Made by a program: the position numbers and the translations under genes. Of a stretch of 64,000 nucleotides of DNA, positions 1 through 9,146 are shown one piece after another. The notes beneath the pieces were generated by a model. The model worked only from the letters and a program-made list of their open reading frames with translations. It was not told the origin of the DNA and ran no database searches. How positions within the stretch are numbered: the stretch's first letter is position 1; every line of letters starts with the position of its first letter. The stretch spans positions 62,001 to 126,000 of the forward strand of contig NZ_AYOZ01000003.1 of NCBI RefSeq assembly GCF_000508165.1. The letters run 5' to 3'. Source of the stretch: Marinomonas profundimaris (GTDB taxonomy: Bacteria > Pseudomonadota > Gammaproteobacteria > Pseudomonadales > Marinomonadaceae).

Positions 1-1
1 G

Positions 2-1189
2 CTTCAGAAATTGGCTAAAGTGAAGGTGAAAAACCCACTCTTTTTACTTGATGAAATAGATAAAATGGGCATGGATCAGCGCGGAGATCCCGCTTCTGCC
101 TTGTTGGAGGTGCTTGATCCAGAGCAAAATCATACTTTTAATGATCATTATCTTGAAGTGGATTTTGACCTTTCAGATGTGATGTTTATTTGTACATCCA
201 ACAGTATGAATATTCCTGGGCCATTACTTGATCGTATGGAAGTGATCCGCATTCCTGGTTACACAGAAGATGAAAAGCTAAATATTGCTAAGCGTTACCT
301 ATTGCCGAAGCAAATTAAGTTAGCGGGCCTAAAAGAAAGTGAAATTCAGGTTTCTGATAGCGCGTTGATGGACGTTATTCGTTATTACACGAAGGAGGCC
401 GGTGTTCGTGGACTGGAGCGTGAGCTGAGTAAAATTTGCCGTCGCGTTGTCAAAAAACAAGCGCTAGGTGCTAAAAAAGAACTAAAAGCGGTCGAAGTGA
501 CAAGTGAAAATTTGGAAGATTTCTCTGGTGTTCATAAATTTAGTTATGGAAAAGCAGAAGAAAAAAATCAAATTGGACAAGTGACGGGTTTGGCTTGGAC
601 ATCTGTTGGCGGTGAATTATTGACGATAGAGGCGGCTGGTGTTGTTGGTAAAGGTCGTCATGTTAAGACTGGGTCGCTGGGTGATGTGATGCAAGAATCC
701 ATACAAGCAGCCTTGACGGTCGTAAGAAGTCGCGCAATTGGACTTGGAATTGACGAAGATTTTCATGAGAAAACAGACCTTCATTTGCACGTTCCAGAAG
801 GGGCTACGCCGAAGGATGGTCCGAGTGCAGGTGTTGCTATGTGCACGGCCATTGTTTCCGTACTTACAAAGATCCCTGTTAAGGCCTCTGTGGCTATGAC
901 TGGGGAGATTACACTCCGCGGAGAGGTGTTACCTATAGGTGGACTGAAAGAGAAGCTCTTGGCAGCTCACAGGGGTGGGATAAAAACTGTTATTATTCCG
1001 CAAGAAAATGCTCGTGATTTAAAAGAGATTCCTGATAATATCAAGGCGGACATTGAAGTCATTCCTGTTAAATGGATAGATGAAGTACTGGATATTGCTT
1101 TAGAGTACATTCCTTCACCAAAAAAGGTAGAAACCTTACCTTCGAGTGAAAAAACTGTTGATGAACAAGAAACTGTGAGTCATCATTAA
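2..1189 (+). CDS. lon: Lon ATP-dependent protease, C-terminal part (cut by window edge)
   Basis: Lon degrades misfolded and selected regulatory proteins in the cytoplasm. The reading frame is open to the window edge, so this is the 3' part of a larger gene and the apparent TTG start at position 11 is not real. The fragment begins in the AAA+ domain with the Walker B motif FLLDEIDK, then a sensor region, then the protease domain. The catalytic serine lies in PKDGPSAGVAM (fragment residue 272, counted from position 11) and the lysine in GLKEKLLAAH (residue 315). Their spacing of 43 residues matches Ser679/Lys722 of E. coli Lon. hupB follows, as in many gammaproteobacteria. Identification is secure. 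Confidence 0.97.
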   Translation, partial: LQKLAKVKVKNPLFLLDEIDKMGMDQRGDPASALLEVLDPEQNHTFNDHYLEVDFDLSDVMFICTSNSMNIPGPLLDRMEVIRIPGYTEDEKLNIAKRYLLPKQIKLAGLKESEIQVSDSALMDVIRYYTKEAGVRGLERELSKICRRVVKKQALGAKKELKAVEVTSENLEDFSGVHKFSYGKAEEKNQIGQVTGLAWTSVGGELLTIEAAGVVGKGRHVKTGSLGDVMQESIQAALTVVRSRAIGLGIDEDFHEKTDLHLHVPEGATPKDGPSAGVAMCTAIVSVLTKIPVKASVAMTGEITLRGEVLPIGGLKEKLLAAHRGGIKTVIIPQENARDLKEIPDNIKADIEVIPVKWIDEVLDIALEYIPSPKKVETLPSSEKTVDEQETVSHH

Positions 1190-1203
1190 GGGCATATCCT
1201 GTG

Positions 1204-1233
1204 TTGACAGGGAGTAGGTCGGGCTTGTATAAC
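1204..1233 (+). promoter_or_regulatory. Sigma-70-type promoter of hupB
   Basis: A perfect -35 box TTGACA (1204-1209) and a -10 box TATAAC (1228-1233) are separated by 18 bases, about 80 bases before the hupB start. This allows hupB to be transcribed independently of lon. It is a motif match only. Confidence 0.6.
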
Positions 1234-1314
1234 TTCTCGCTCGGCCTTGTCGGTAGGCATTTATACTGCGCCGAAAAAAACTAAGGATCCAAGAAAATAC
1301 TGAAGGGGTACAAC

Positions 1315-1587
1315 GTGAACAAATCTGAATTGATTGATGCTATTGCGGCGTCTGCTGATTTATCTAAAGCTTCTGCAAACAATGCTCTTGACGCTACTTT
1401 AAAAGCAATTGAAGCGGCTTTGGCAAAAGGTGACCAGGTTACACTAGTTGGTTTTGGTACTTTTGCAGTAAAAGAACGTGCGGCGCGTACAGGCCGTAAT
1501 CCTCAAACTGGTGAGGAAATCCAAATTAAAGCAGCGAAAGTGCCTGGTTTCAAAGCCGGTAAAGGTCTTAAAGACGCTGTAAACTAA
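1315..1587 (+). CDS. hupB: DNA-binding protein HU-beta
   Basis: Small basic nucleoid protein of 90 aa, the usual HU length, that bends and compacts DNA as a homo- or heterodimer. The N-terminal helices ([11 protein letters not shown]) and the beta-arm signature around [14 protein letters not shown], followed by [15 protein letters not shown], are diagnostic. It starts with GTG at 1315, preceded by GAAGGGG at about 7 bases. The lon-hupB-ppiD order is that of E. coli, but here a tRNA gene sits between hupB and ppiD. A good sigma-70-type promoter lies at 1204-1233. Confidence 0.96.
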   Translation: MNKSELIDAIAASADLSKASANNALDATLKAIEAALAKGDQVTLVGFGTFAVKERAARTGRNPQTGEEIQIKAAKVPGFKAGKGLKDAVN

Positions 1588-1594
1588 TGTTTTT

Positions 1595-1671
1595 GGAGCA
1601 GTAGTTCAGTTGGTTAGAATACCTGCCTGTCACGCAGGGGGTCGCGGGTTCGAGTCCCGTCTGTTCCGCCA
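1595..1671 (+). tRNA. tRNA-Asp (anticodon GTC)
   Basis: A 77-base cloverleaf is visible. The acceptor stem GGAGCAG pairs with CTGTTCC (one G-U pair), and the 3' CCA is encoded. The anticodon stem CCTGC/GCAGG (1622-1626 and 1634-1638) closes the loop CTGTCAC, with anticodon GTC at 1629-1631. The T arm carries GGTTCGAGTCC. It begins 8 bases after the hupB stop codon and is probably processed from a hupB transcript. A terminator hairpin follows it. Confidence 0.97.
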
Positions 1672-1680
1672 TTAGACACA

Positions 1681-1713
1681 AAAGGTGTATTCCAAGCGGA
1701 ATGCACCTTTTTT
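1681..1713 (+). terminator. Rho-independent terminator after tRNA-Asp
   Basis: AAAGGTGTATTCC and GGAATGCACCTTT form a 13-bp stem (one G-U pair) with loop AAGC, followed by T residues. It separates the hupB/tRNA unit from ppiD. Confidence 0.8.
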
Positions 1714-1746
1714 ATTTGTTATTCATTAACTTATTCGGAGGCAGCA

Positions 1747-3570
1747 ATGCTCCAAGATATCAGAGATAAGTCACAAGGCATTGTGGTAAAGATCATAGTT
1801 GGTTTTATCGTTGTGACTTTTGCTCTATTTGGCGTAGATGCCTTGGTCAATAGTTTCAATTCTTCGAACACCGTTGCGGAAGTTGATGGGGTTGAAATTA
1901 CCCGTACACAGATGCTACAAGGCGCAGAAACTCAACGTCGACAATTAATTTCAATGATGGGTGGGCAAGTTAATCCCGCATTACTGGAAGATAATTTGCT
2001 GCAGCGCAGAGCGCTGGATGAGTTGGTTCAACGTGTTGTGTTGGCGAATCAAGCAACAGGTTTGGGCTTGGGGGTTTCGGATGCTCAAGTCGATGCTTAC
2101 TTATTGCAAGCTGAGCAGTTTCAAACTGATGGCCAATTTGATCAAAATAAGTACCTAAATTTCATTCGCTCTCTTGGCTTTACACCATTGGCTTTTAAAG
2201 AGCGTATTAAGCAAGATGTTTTGATTCAGCAGCCTCGAAATGCGATTGCTGGATCTGAATTTGTATTGCCTTACCAAATTAACAGTGTTTCTCAGCTTCA
2301 ATCACAAGAAAGAACATATGATTACGTGTCTTTCTCCTTGGCGGATGAATCTGAGAATACGAGCGTTTCAGATGAAGAGCTGATGGCATATTACGAAGCC
2401 AATAAAGAAAGCTTTAAAACACCTGAACAAGTTAAGGTGAATTACGTCGTCATTTCTAGCTCAGACTTTTATAGCAAGGTCAGTGTGACTGAGGCAGAAT
2501 TACAAGATGCTTACCAAGCGTCTGTTTCTGGGCTTGTTCAAGAAGAACGATCTGCGTCACATATTCTGATCGATACATCAGATCGAAGTGACGAGGACGC
2601 TCAAAAGCGTCTAGAAGAAGTACAGTCTAAGCTGAAATCTGGTGATACCTTTACAGAGTTGGCGGCTGAATATTCTGACGATATTGGTTCTAAAAATGAT
2701 GGCGGTAATCTAGGTTATGTCGAAAAAGGCACAATAGATGAAGCGTTTGATGATGTATTGTTCTCAATGTCAAAAGGTGAGGTTAAATCGGTCAAAACCG
2801 AATTTGGTTATCACCTTATTAAATTGAATGACATTACGACGCCAGATGTGCCAACGTTTGCTTCTCAAGAGGCAGTGTTAAAGCAAAAAATTCTTGATGA
2901 TAAAGCCAGAGACGCTCTCTTGACGGCCCATGAAGATATTACTGACTTGGCTTATGCGAGTGATACGCTGAATGTTATTGCGAAAGAGTACGGCGTGGAT
3001 GTTCTGCAAAGTGCCTATTTCGGACGTGATGGAGGTTCAGATGAAGTAACAAGCAATGCGGCCGTTATTGCGGCTGCATTTGGTGTTTCTGTATTGGAAG
3101 ATAATCAAAATAGTAATTTGATTGAACTCAATGATGATCAGATCGCCGTGTTGCATTTAAATGATCATAAACAGGAAGCCATTCAGTCTTATGAAGATAC
3201 TAAGGAGCAAGTTGCTTCCATAGTTGTGCAAAATAAAGCGGTTGCGTCTCTTCGAGAAAAAGCCAATGCAGCTAAAGAATCAAGTGACACGGCGTGGTCT
3301 TCTGTTGTGAGTGCGAAGCGAGGGCAGGATGAATTGACATCGTTGGCTTTCTCTTTAGCGCATCCAGAAGGAAGTCCTGTTGTTGAAGTGAAAGGTTTAG
3401 CAAATGGTGATTTGGCATTGATTCGACTGAATAGCGTTGAAGTGGGTGATCAGTCTACTCCTGATGATCAAAAGCAAGCTTACGAACGTTATTTGAATCA
3501 AACTCAAGCAAGCTTGAGTACCCAGGGTCAGCAAGATCTATTGAAAAATAAAGCGGAAGTTGTACGTTAA
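1747..3570 (+). CDS. ppiD: Periplasmic folding chaperone PpiD (SurA_N/parvulin)
   Basis: A 607-aa inner-membrane-anchored periplasmic chaperone of the PpiD family that acts on proteins leaving the Sec translocon. A short cytoplasmic N-terminus (MLQDIRDKSQGI) precedes one membrane segment at about residues 14-33, then a SurA_N-like domain. A single parvulin domain spans about residues 263-358 (ASHILI, GGNLGYVEKG, FGYHLIKL), and a long C-terminal helical part follows. Length matches the family (about 620 aa). The Shine-Dalgarno CGGAGG precedes the ATG. The gene ends at a terminator shared with the convergent peroxidase gene. Confidence 0.95.
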   Translation: MLQDIRDKSQGIVVKIIVGFIVVTFALFGVDALVNSFNSSNTVAEVDGVEITRTQMLQGAETQRRQLISMMGGQVNPALLEDNLLQRRALDELVQRVVLANQATGLGLGVSDAQVDAYLLQAEQFQTDGQFDQNKYLNFIRSLGFTPLAFKERIKQDVLIQQPRNAIAGSEFVLPYQINSVSQLQSQERTYDYVSFSLADESENTSVSDEELMAYYEANKESFKTPEQVKVNYVVISSSDFYSKVSVTEAELQDAYQASVSGLVQEERSASHILIDTSDRSDEDAQKRLEEVQSKLKSGDTFTELAAEYSDDIGSKNDGGNLGYVEKGTIDEAFDDVLFSMSKGEVKSVKTEFGYHLIKLNDITTPDVPTFASQEAVLKQKILDDKARDALLTAHEDITDLAYASDTLNVIAKEYGVDVLQSAYFGRDGGSDEVTSNAAVIAAAFGVSVLEDNQNSNLIELNDDQIAVLHLNDHKQEAIQSYEDTKEQVASIVVQNKAVASLREKANAAKESSDTAWSSVVSAKRGQDELTSLAFSLAHPEGSPVVEVKGLANGDLALIRLNSVEVGDQSTPDDQKQAYERYLNQTQASLSTQGQQDLLKNKAEVVR

Positions 3571-3587
3571 TCGCAAATTTTGCTTCA

Positions 3588-3619
3588 AAAAAAACCACTC
3601 ATATTGAGTGGTTTTTTTG
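3588..3619. terminator. Bidirectional terminator between ppiD and the DyP peroxidase gene
   Basis: AAAAACCACTCA and TGAGTGGTTTTT flank a short loop. A-rich and T-rich flanks allow it to work for both convergent genes. Confidence 0.85.
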
Positions 3620-3632
3620 TGTCTCGAATAAG

Positions 3633-4550
3633 CTAGTTTGAACGTGACGTTAACCACGTATTTGAAGGTACAAAGAAGGCTTGTGCTGTCGTCGCTTTGG
3701 TGTATTTCATTAGAAAATCTGTGTTGCCATTCTCGTCACCTTTTACCATGCTTTCTAGCATGAGGTTAAACGTTTCCGGTGTTTTACTGTAACTTGCAAA
3801 CATGAGCCCTTTTTCGGTCAACGATGCGAAAGGAATGCTCTGGCGCAATATTTCCATGGATTGTCCATTTTTATCTTTTAGTGAGGTGCGTTTGGTGTGC
3901 GCATGGGCGGATTTTTTGGCAGAAGGGTATTCTTGGTTATCTAGTTTTGTGCGTCCATACACATCTTCTTGCGTTTTAAGTGCTTCTTTTTCCCATTTAT
4001 CTAAATCGTGAACAAAGCGCATCAGATTAAAATAGGAACCATTTTTAAAGTCGATGTCTTCTTCGCCAACCAGTGCAACGTTTTTTCGATGCTCGCCTTC
4101 AGGGTTTTCTGTGCCATCGACAAAGCCGGTGAGGTCTCGATTGTCCATATATTTAAAGCCGCTGACGTCGTCCACTAAGGTGACGCTGTTGCCAAAGCTT
4201 GAGTAAAGGCTGTTGGCTAATTCGTAGGTAACATCATGGCGAGAAGAGCGAATATGCAGAACAAGGTCAACATCCGTTGGTATTATCTCGTACTCTTTTC
4301 CTGAGATATGAGGGAAAGTGCTCAGGTGTTGTGGGCGCTTAGTATCCAATTTATCCCATATCAGGCTGCTAATCCCTATTGCAGCATGTAGCATGGCATC
4401 TGGGAACTGTTGCTGAACATCAGTAATAAGGGCTGGTGAGTCCGCTAGGGCTTTCTTAAGTGTATCAATCTCGGATGGATTTACGTTGAGCGTGATGAAA
4501 AGGGCGTCACTCGACGCTTCGGCAATAATGCCTGACTGAAATGGTGTCAT
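3633..4550 (-). CDS. DyP-type haem peroxidase
   Basis: A 305-aa member of the dye-decolourising peroxidase family, closest in style to YfeX/class B DyPs. The hallmark GxxDG motif is present as GFVDGTENP near residue 140, where the Asp is the distal catalytic residue. A region SYFNLMRFVHDLDKWE and later FASYSKTPE and MLESMVKG also fit this family. No signal peptide is visible, so it is probably cytosolic. It is monocistronic and converges on ppiD. The physiological substrate cannot be told from sequence. Confidence 0.92.
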   Translation of the reverse strand: MTPFQSGIIAEASSDALFITLNVNPSEIDTLKKALADSPALITDVQQQFPDAMLHAAIGISSLIWDKLDTKRPQHLSTFPHISGKEYEIIPTDVDLVLHIRSSRHDVTYELANSLYSSFGNSVTLVDDVSGFKYMDNRDLTGFVDGTENPEGEHRKNVALVGEEDIDFKNGSYFNLMRFVHDLDKWEKEALKTQEDVYGRTKLDNQEYPSAKKSAHAHTKRTSLKDKNGQSMEILRQSIPFASLTEKGLMFASYSKTPETFNLMLESMVKGDENGNTDFLMKYTKATTAQAFFVPSNTWLTSRSN

Positions 4551-4579
4551 CGTGATGGTCCTTTTAGTAACGTTATCTT

Positions 4580-6403
4580 TTAAAAATTTGGGTACAGTGT
4601 TTTCAGCTGGCTGGCTTGTGAAGGCTTGGCCTGGCCGCTTGTGAACTCTTCTAATGCTTCGGCCAGCGGCTCACCTAGCCATTCATGGCTTGGGTTGTTC
4701 GAATACATCATCAATTCGGCTTCCATTAGGAGTTGTGTGACTTGAACCGATGTGAGTCGTTTTATGTCATCAACACTACGGATTTCACTGTCACCCCAGC
4801 GATGTCGCGCCCATTCAAGTAAGCTTGCTCTTAGTGTTGTTAAGCTATTTTGTAAGCAACATTCTATCAGTGCGTTATAGGCACTTAGTTCGTCTAGAGT
4901 GCTGAGTGGTGCGAAGTCTTGTAATGTTGGCACTTTCTCGCTGGTGTCGGGTTGGGCTCTCTTCCGTTTGAGCCAAATCATGAACCAAATACTCAGCAGA
5001 GCGAGCGTTAGTAAGAGCAAGCCGGCGATTAAATAGTGTCGAAATGAGACACCGTCATTTGTTTTCGTCAGCTCGACTTCAAGTCTGTTCGGCTCGACTT
5101 GCGGTTTTTCTACGGCTGGTTTTTTCGCTAAAGAGATTGGTGCCACAGATCGCGTTTGTGCTGGGAGTGGGGCGCTTATTACTGGCTTTTCAGGTGTTTT
5201 TGGTATGGTTTTGTTGGTGCTGCTTGGCAATGGCGCGATATCAATCGGTGTGCTGGAAGCTGTTGCGGTCTTAATGGCTCTTTGTTCTGTGTCCCAATAA
5301 GTGACGTTGATATCGGGCAATGAAAGGCTGCCTTCCTCTGTAGGAACCACTTCTACCGTGATGGTTTGTTTTCCAACCACGCCGCTGGCGGTTTTTTGAT
5401 TGTCGAATTTTGGCGGCTTTGGGTAAAGCTTATAATTGCGTGTGCTATTAAAATCTAAAGTGGGGATTTGTTCTGGCAGTGCGCCTTTGGCACTAATGTC
5501 AATTGTCCAGATTAGGGTATCACCGACTCTTGGGTTTTCATTAGTTTTGTTTAAGTTTGTGGTGATGGTTACATTTTTACTGGGTAGCCACGTATCGCCG
5601 GTGTAGCTTGCTGGAATAGGCAAAACTTGCAAGTTAAGAGGTTCGCTTTGAACCTTAATCAGTCTTCTGCCGGTGGATGTGTTGATCATCGCTTGGATGC
5701 TTTGCGGTGGAATGGTAAGTGTGCCGCTGCGTTGTGGGAACGCTAAATAATCTCGAGTGAGTACCTGATACTGAGTGCCATTAATGGTTTCGTAGTGCAT
5801 TTGGTCATCAATGAGTCGTTCAATGACAAGGTCTGGATGAGAAGGAATTGAGCGATTGGCATTTTGCATGGCGACAGACGTGTAGAGCTGAACGCTTAAA
5901 ATTACTTCTTGCTGTAAATACGGTTCTATTTCAGATACTTCCGTTTTCATAATGACAGGTGGGTTGCCATTATTGTCCATCAGTTGTGGGGAGCTTTTGA
6001 TGACGAGTTTGATTGGTTGGGATTCATGGTCGCCAATTTTTATAGCAGGAATTTCGACTGTGCCAACTGATTTTGGCATTAAAGAAACCACCCAGAAATT
6101 GAGTGCAGTACTGGTGCCAAGATTAAAGCTAAACTGGCTGTTTTGGCTTTTACTTAAAATATCAAAATCACGTTGTAGGGGAGTTAAATCAGGGCCATTG
6201 CCTGTATCAGAAAAATCTGCACGTAACGTGAGTTGTACAATTTCATTTTCGGTGGTGACATTTTTATTGAGAGACGCCGTGACACTGGCGGCATGCAAAG
6301 AGCCCGTTAGTGTAATAAAAAACAGCGCAGCCATGAGTGAATTTAGCAAACGATGAGGCTTGTTTCTGAGTATGAATGAAAAGAAGTGTTGCTTTATTAC
6401 CAT
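4580..6403 (-). CDS. batD: BatD family protein
   Basis: A 607-aa envelope protein of the BatD (aerotolerance) family, the last gene of a moxR-DUF58-DUF4381-batA-batB/C-batD operon. An N-terminal signal or anchor segment (about residues 18-38, ending SLHAAS) precedes a large beta-rich periplasmic part. A single transmembrane helix near residue 460 (LIAGLLLLTLALLSIWFMIW) is followed by KRKR and a cytoplasmic tail. Its start overlaps the end of batB/C by 7 bases, implying translational coupling. The molecular role of BatD is not established; the family is linked to oxygen or stress tolerance through a MoxR-VWA system. Confidence 0.88.
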   Translation of the reverse strand: MVIKQHFFSFILRNKPHRLLNSLMAALFFITLTGSLHAASVTASLNKNVTTENEIVQLTLRADFSDTGNGPDLTPLQRDFDILSKSQNSQFSFNLGTSTALNFWVVSLMPKSVGTVEIPAIKIGDHESQPIKLVIKSSPQLMDNNGNPPVIMKTEVSEIEPYLQQEVILSVQLYTSVAMQNANRSIPSHPDLVIERLIDDQMHYETINGTQYQVLTRDYLAFPQRSGTLTIPPQSIQAMINTSTGRRLIKVQSEPLNLQVLPIPASYTGDTWLPSKNVTITTNLNKTNENPRVGDTLIWTIDISAKGALPEQIPTLDFNSTRNYKLYPKPPKFDNQKTASGVVGKQTITVEVVPTEEGSLSLPDINVTYWDTEQRAIKTATASSTPIDIAPLPSSTNKTIPKTPEKPVISAPLPAQTRSVAPISLAKKPAVEKPQVEPNRLEVELTKTNDGVSFRHYLIAGLLLLTLALLSIWFMIWLKRKRAQPDTSEKVPTLQDFAPLSTLDELSAYNALIECCLQNSLTTLRASLLEWARHRWGDSEIRSVDDIKRLTSVQVTQLLMEAELMMYSNNPSHEWLGEPLAEALEEFTSGQAKPSQASQLKTLYPNF

Positions 6404-8133
6404 GGGTTTTGCCCATCCTCTTGCGTAAATCGATTTTCACTGCGTTTCTCTTGGTGCAAATACCAAAGCTTGCGTTGCAGAAGTCGACCTGGATCGTCTT
6501 GAATCTGCTTTAGCCACTGGTTTAATGCCTGTTGTTTTTCTTTGTCCAGCGGTGATGGTTCTTGCCTGTCTTTATTGTTTGAGTCGTTGTCTTGCTTATT
6601 ATCCTCAGGTGTTTTGTTGTTGTCTTGTTTTTCGTTCTTTTTATTGTCTTTTTTTGGATCGGATGGGTCTTGCGAGTCGTTTTTATCGCCAGAGTCTGAT
6701 GGGTTTTTCTGTTTTTCTTGGTTCTTCTCTGGTTCTTTTTTCTGGTCGTTGTCCTGATCTTTGTTTTGTTGTTGCTTCTTTTCTTGTTCTTTTTTCTGCT
6801 GTTTTAGATAGTCGAGGTTTTCTTTTGCTGCGGTGAAAGCGGGGTCTTGCTCTAATGCTTTTTCGTAAGCCTTAATGGCACCTTGGGTATCACCATTCAG
6901 TGCTAAGGCGTTACCAAGGTTGTAATTTTCTGCGGCGTTTCTATCCAGTTTTTCCAGTGCTTCTATTGTGGTCGGGTAGTTTTTTAACGCGTAGGAAGAG
7001 GCTGCTTTCCAGTCCGGTTGTTGAAAAAGGCGATCTGCTTCTTGCCAATTGTCTTGATCAACCGCTTGTTGCCCTCTCTGATCTTGCGTTAAAAACCAGT
7101 CCAGAGGTGACGCTTGTAGCTTCTCGGATGGCAAAGCAAACACGCTGAGTAACAGCATGAGGGCCATTCCCTTTCTAAATTGAAAAGCGAGCCATAATAA
7201 AAAAGGCAGGGCAAGCCAGTGTCCTTTTTCGATCCAGTGAATGCTTTTATTTTGCGCCTTTTTGGTTTGCTCGGTATCCAACGTTGTACTGGTGATCTGC
7301 GCTAGTTCTTGAGCCGATAATCGACCATGATGAAAGGCGCCGCCGAGTGACGTTGTTAGCGCTTTTAGTTCCGAAATGGGGGTGGTTGGAATGACGTTTT
7401 TCCCGTTTCTTTTTAAGATTTGCCCATCTGGTATTTTAATGTACGCCCCTTTTTCAGTGCCTACCGCGACTAAGTCTAGCTGAACATTCAGGTCTTTTAA
7501 TAACGTCGGAATTCTTGCTTTATCTTCGTTATTTACATCGTCAGTGAAGATAATTAGATGCAATGGCAAGGTGCCATCCTTATTCAGCGACAATGCGGTC
7601 TGAATGCCGTGGCTCAAGTTACTGCCGTAAACCGGCATGATGATGGGGTCTAATGCTAAAAGAAAGTGAGTGATGGTTTCTCTGTCTTGGCTGAATGGAC
7701 TAATGACAAAGCCTTCACCGGCAAAGGCGACCAAGGCGATGTCGCCTTCTTTGCTTTGTTCCAATATGTCTCGGATGGTTTGTTTTAATTGCGTTTGCCT
7801 ATTGGGTTTTATGTCTGTGGCGTACATAGACAGTGATTGGTCGACAATCAAAACGGTTTTTTGAGTGTTCTCGAACATGGTTGTGGGTTTCTTTTCCCAA
7901 CTGATGCCCGCTAAGCCAATCCAACATAAAGAGATTGCTACTAATCCGAGCCACATATTCAAGTGACCAGATGTGTTTTTGTAAACAAGATGTTGCAGTA
8001 ATTTCTGGTCAACGACCTTATCTAGGGTGTTTTCTCCCGAGCGATTTGAGGTGAACAAGTAGGCCACTAACAAGGTCAACGGAATGCCTATAAGCCAATA
8101 TGGTCGTTCGAAATGAATCAAGTCAAAAAGCAT
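6397..8133 (-). CDS. VWA domain protein with TPR region (BatB-BatC fusion)
   Basis: A roughly 578-aa membrane protein combining BatB and BatC. Two N-terminal membrane helices are followed by a von Willebrand A domain whose metal site DQSLS (DxSxS) is intact. Two hydrophobic segments come next (around LALPFLLWLAF and GMALMLLLSVF), then a TPR section (NYNLGNALALNGDTQGAIKAYEKAL) and a very polar tail rich in K, Q, D, N and E. I place the start at the ATG at 8133, which overlaps the batA stop codon (TAATG) and has AAAGGAG upstream; a longer reading frame would need a TTG without a ribosome site. It probably forms a membrane complex with BatA. Confidence 0.9.
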   Translation of the reverse strand: MLFDLIHFERPYWLIGIPLTLLVAYLFTSNRSGENTLDKVVDQKLLQHLVYKNTSGHLNMWLGLVAISLCWIGLAGISWEKKPTTMFENTQKTVLIVDQSLSMYATDIKPNRQTQLKQTIRDILEQSKEGDIALVAFAGEGFVISPFSQDRETITHFLLALDPIIMPVYGSNLSHGIQTALSLNKDGTLPLHLIIFTDDVNNEDKARIPTLLKDLNVQLDLVAVGTEKGAYIKIPDGQILKRNGKNVIPTTPISELKALTTSLGGAFHHGRLSAQELAQITSTTLDTEQTKKAQNKSIHWIEKGHWLALPFLLWLAFQFRKGMALMLLLSVFALPSEKLQASPLDWFLTQDQRGQQAVDQDNWQEADRLFQQPDWKAASSYALKNYPTTIEALEKLDRNAAENYNLGNALALNGDTQGAIKAYEKALEQDPAFTAAKENLDYLKQQKKEQEKKQQQNKDQDNDQKKEPEKNQEKQKNPSDSGDKNDSQDPSDPKKDNKKNEKQDNNKTPEDNKQDNDSNNKDRQEPSPLDKEKQQALNQWLKQIQDDPGRLLQRKLWYLHQEKRSENRFTQEDGQNPW

Positions 8134-9146
8134 TATGTTCGACTCCTTTTGCGCCAATTACTATTGCGCAAAGTGAGTTGATAGCTTGCCAGAAGAGACA
8201 GACCAAAAAATGCCAAAGAGCCAAGTCCTAGCCAATGAAATAGGCTGGTAAGCGGTCGCTGCCAAATGTCTTCCGTCGGTGTTGGTTCTAACGCGTCGAG
8301 TGTGTGATAGATGGCTTGTAAATCCTCGGTGCTTTTTGCACGAAAATATTCACCGCCTGTTTGGGCCGCAATGTTTTTCAGGAGCGTTTCGTCTAAATCA
8401 CTCGATGGGTTGATGGCTTTTGGGCCAAAGAAACTTTGTACAATCATACTGTCTGCGCCAATGCCAATGGTGTGAATCCGAACGTTTTGTGATGCAGCAA
8501 AGGTGGCAGCTTGTTGAGGTTGAACGCGTCCAGCGGTATTGGCGCCGTCCGTCATTAATATCAGCACTTTTTTGTCTGATGGCTTGTCTTCCAGTCGTTT
8601 GATGCCCAAGCCAATGGCATCGCCAATGGCGGTTTGCTCGCCAGCAAAGCCAATTTGAGTTTCTTGGACAAGTTGGTTGATGGTATTGGTGTCAAAGCTT
8701 AATGGTGCTTGAAGGTAGGCTTTACTACCAAAAACAATTACCCCAATACGATCCCCGCGGCGCTCTTTGATGAAGTTAGCCAGTACAGACTTAGCGGCTT
8801 CAAGGCGATTGGCAGGTTGGTTATCCAATGCCATGTCGGTAACTTGCATGCTGCCGGATAAATCCAATGCGATCAGTAGGTCGCGTCCAGATGGGGTGAC
8901 TTTCGTTGGTTCGCCCAACCAGACGGGTTGGCATAGCGCAAATATTAATAAAAACCACGCGATGACGAGACAGGTGTTTCGTAGGGTGGGTTTTCTTGTC
9001 GCGACTTTTATGTCCTGATGATGGCGTAATTGATGGCTATTGCCCCACCATATGCCATCACCTTTTGCTTTGGTTCTGGGTAAAAAGTACATGATGAGAG
9101 GCAGAGGCAAAAGGACGAGAAGCCAAGGCCAAGATAATTCAAGCAT
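8133..9146 (-). CDS. batA: VWA domain membrane protein BatA
   Basis: A 337-aa BatA-type protein. It has an N-terminal pair of membrane helices, a VWA domain (about residues 85-275) with an intact MIDAS motif DLSGS and a later MTDGAN threonine/aspartate loop, and a C-terminal membrane helix. The VWA domain faces the periplasm in current models of Bat proteins and is a likely client of the MoxR ATPase encoded upstream. It overlaps the DUF4381 gene by 8 bases and batB/C by one base. Confidence 0.92.
   Translation of the reverse strand: MLELSWPWLLVLLPLPLIMYFLPRTKAKGDGIWWGNSHQLRHHQDIKVATRKPTLRNTCLVIAWFLLIFALCQPVWLGEPTKVTPSGRDLLIALDLSGSMQVTDMALDNQPANRLEAAKSVLANFIKERRGDRIGVIVFGSKAYLQAPLSFDTNTINQLVQETQIGFAGEQTAIGDAIGLGIKRLEDKPSDKKVLILMTDGANTAGRVQPQQAATFAASQNVRIHTIGIGADSMIVQSFFGPKAINPSSDLDETLLKNIAAQTGGEYFRAKSTEDLQAIYHTLDALEPTPTEDIWQRPLTSLFHWLGLGSLAFFGLSLLASYQLTLRNSNWRKRSRT

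Noticed and set aside
8134..8157. Longer N-terminus for batB/C from position 8157
   Set aside because: The first codon is TTG without a ribosome site, whereas the ATG at 8133 has AAAGGAG and a TAATG junction with batA.
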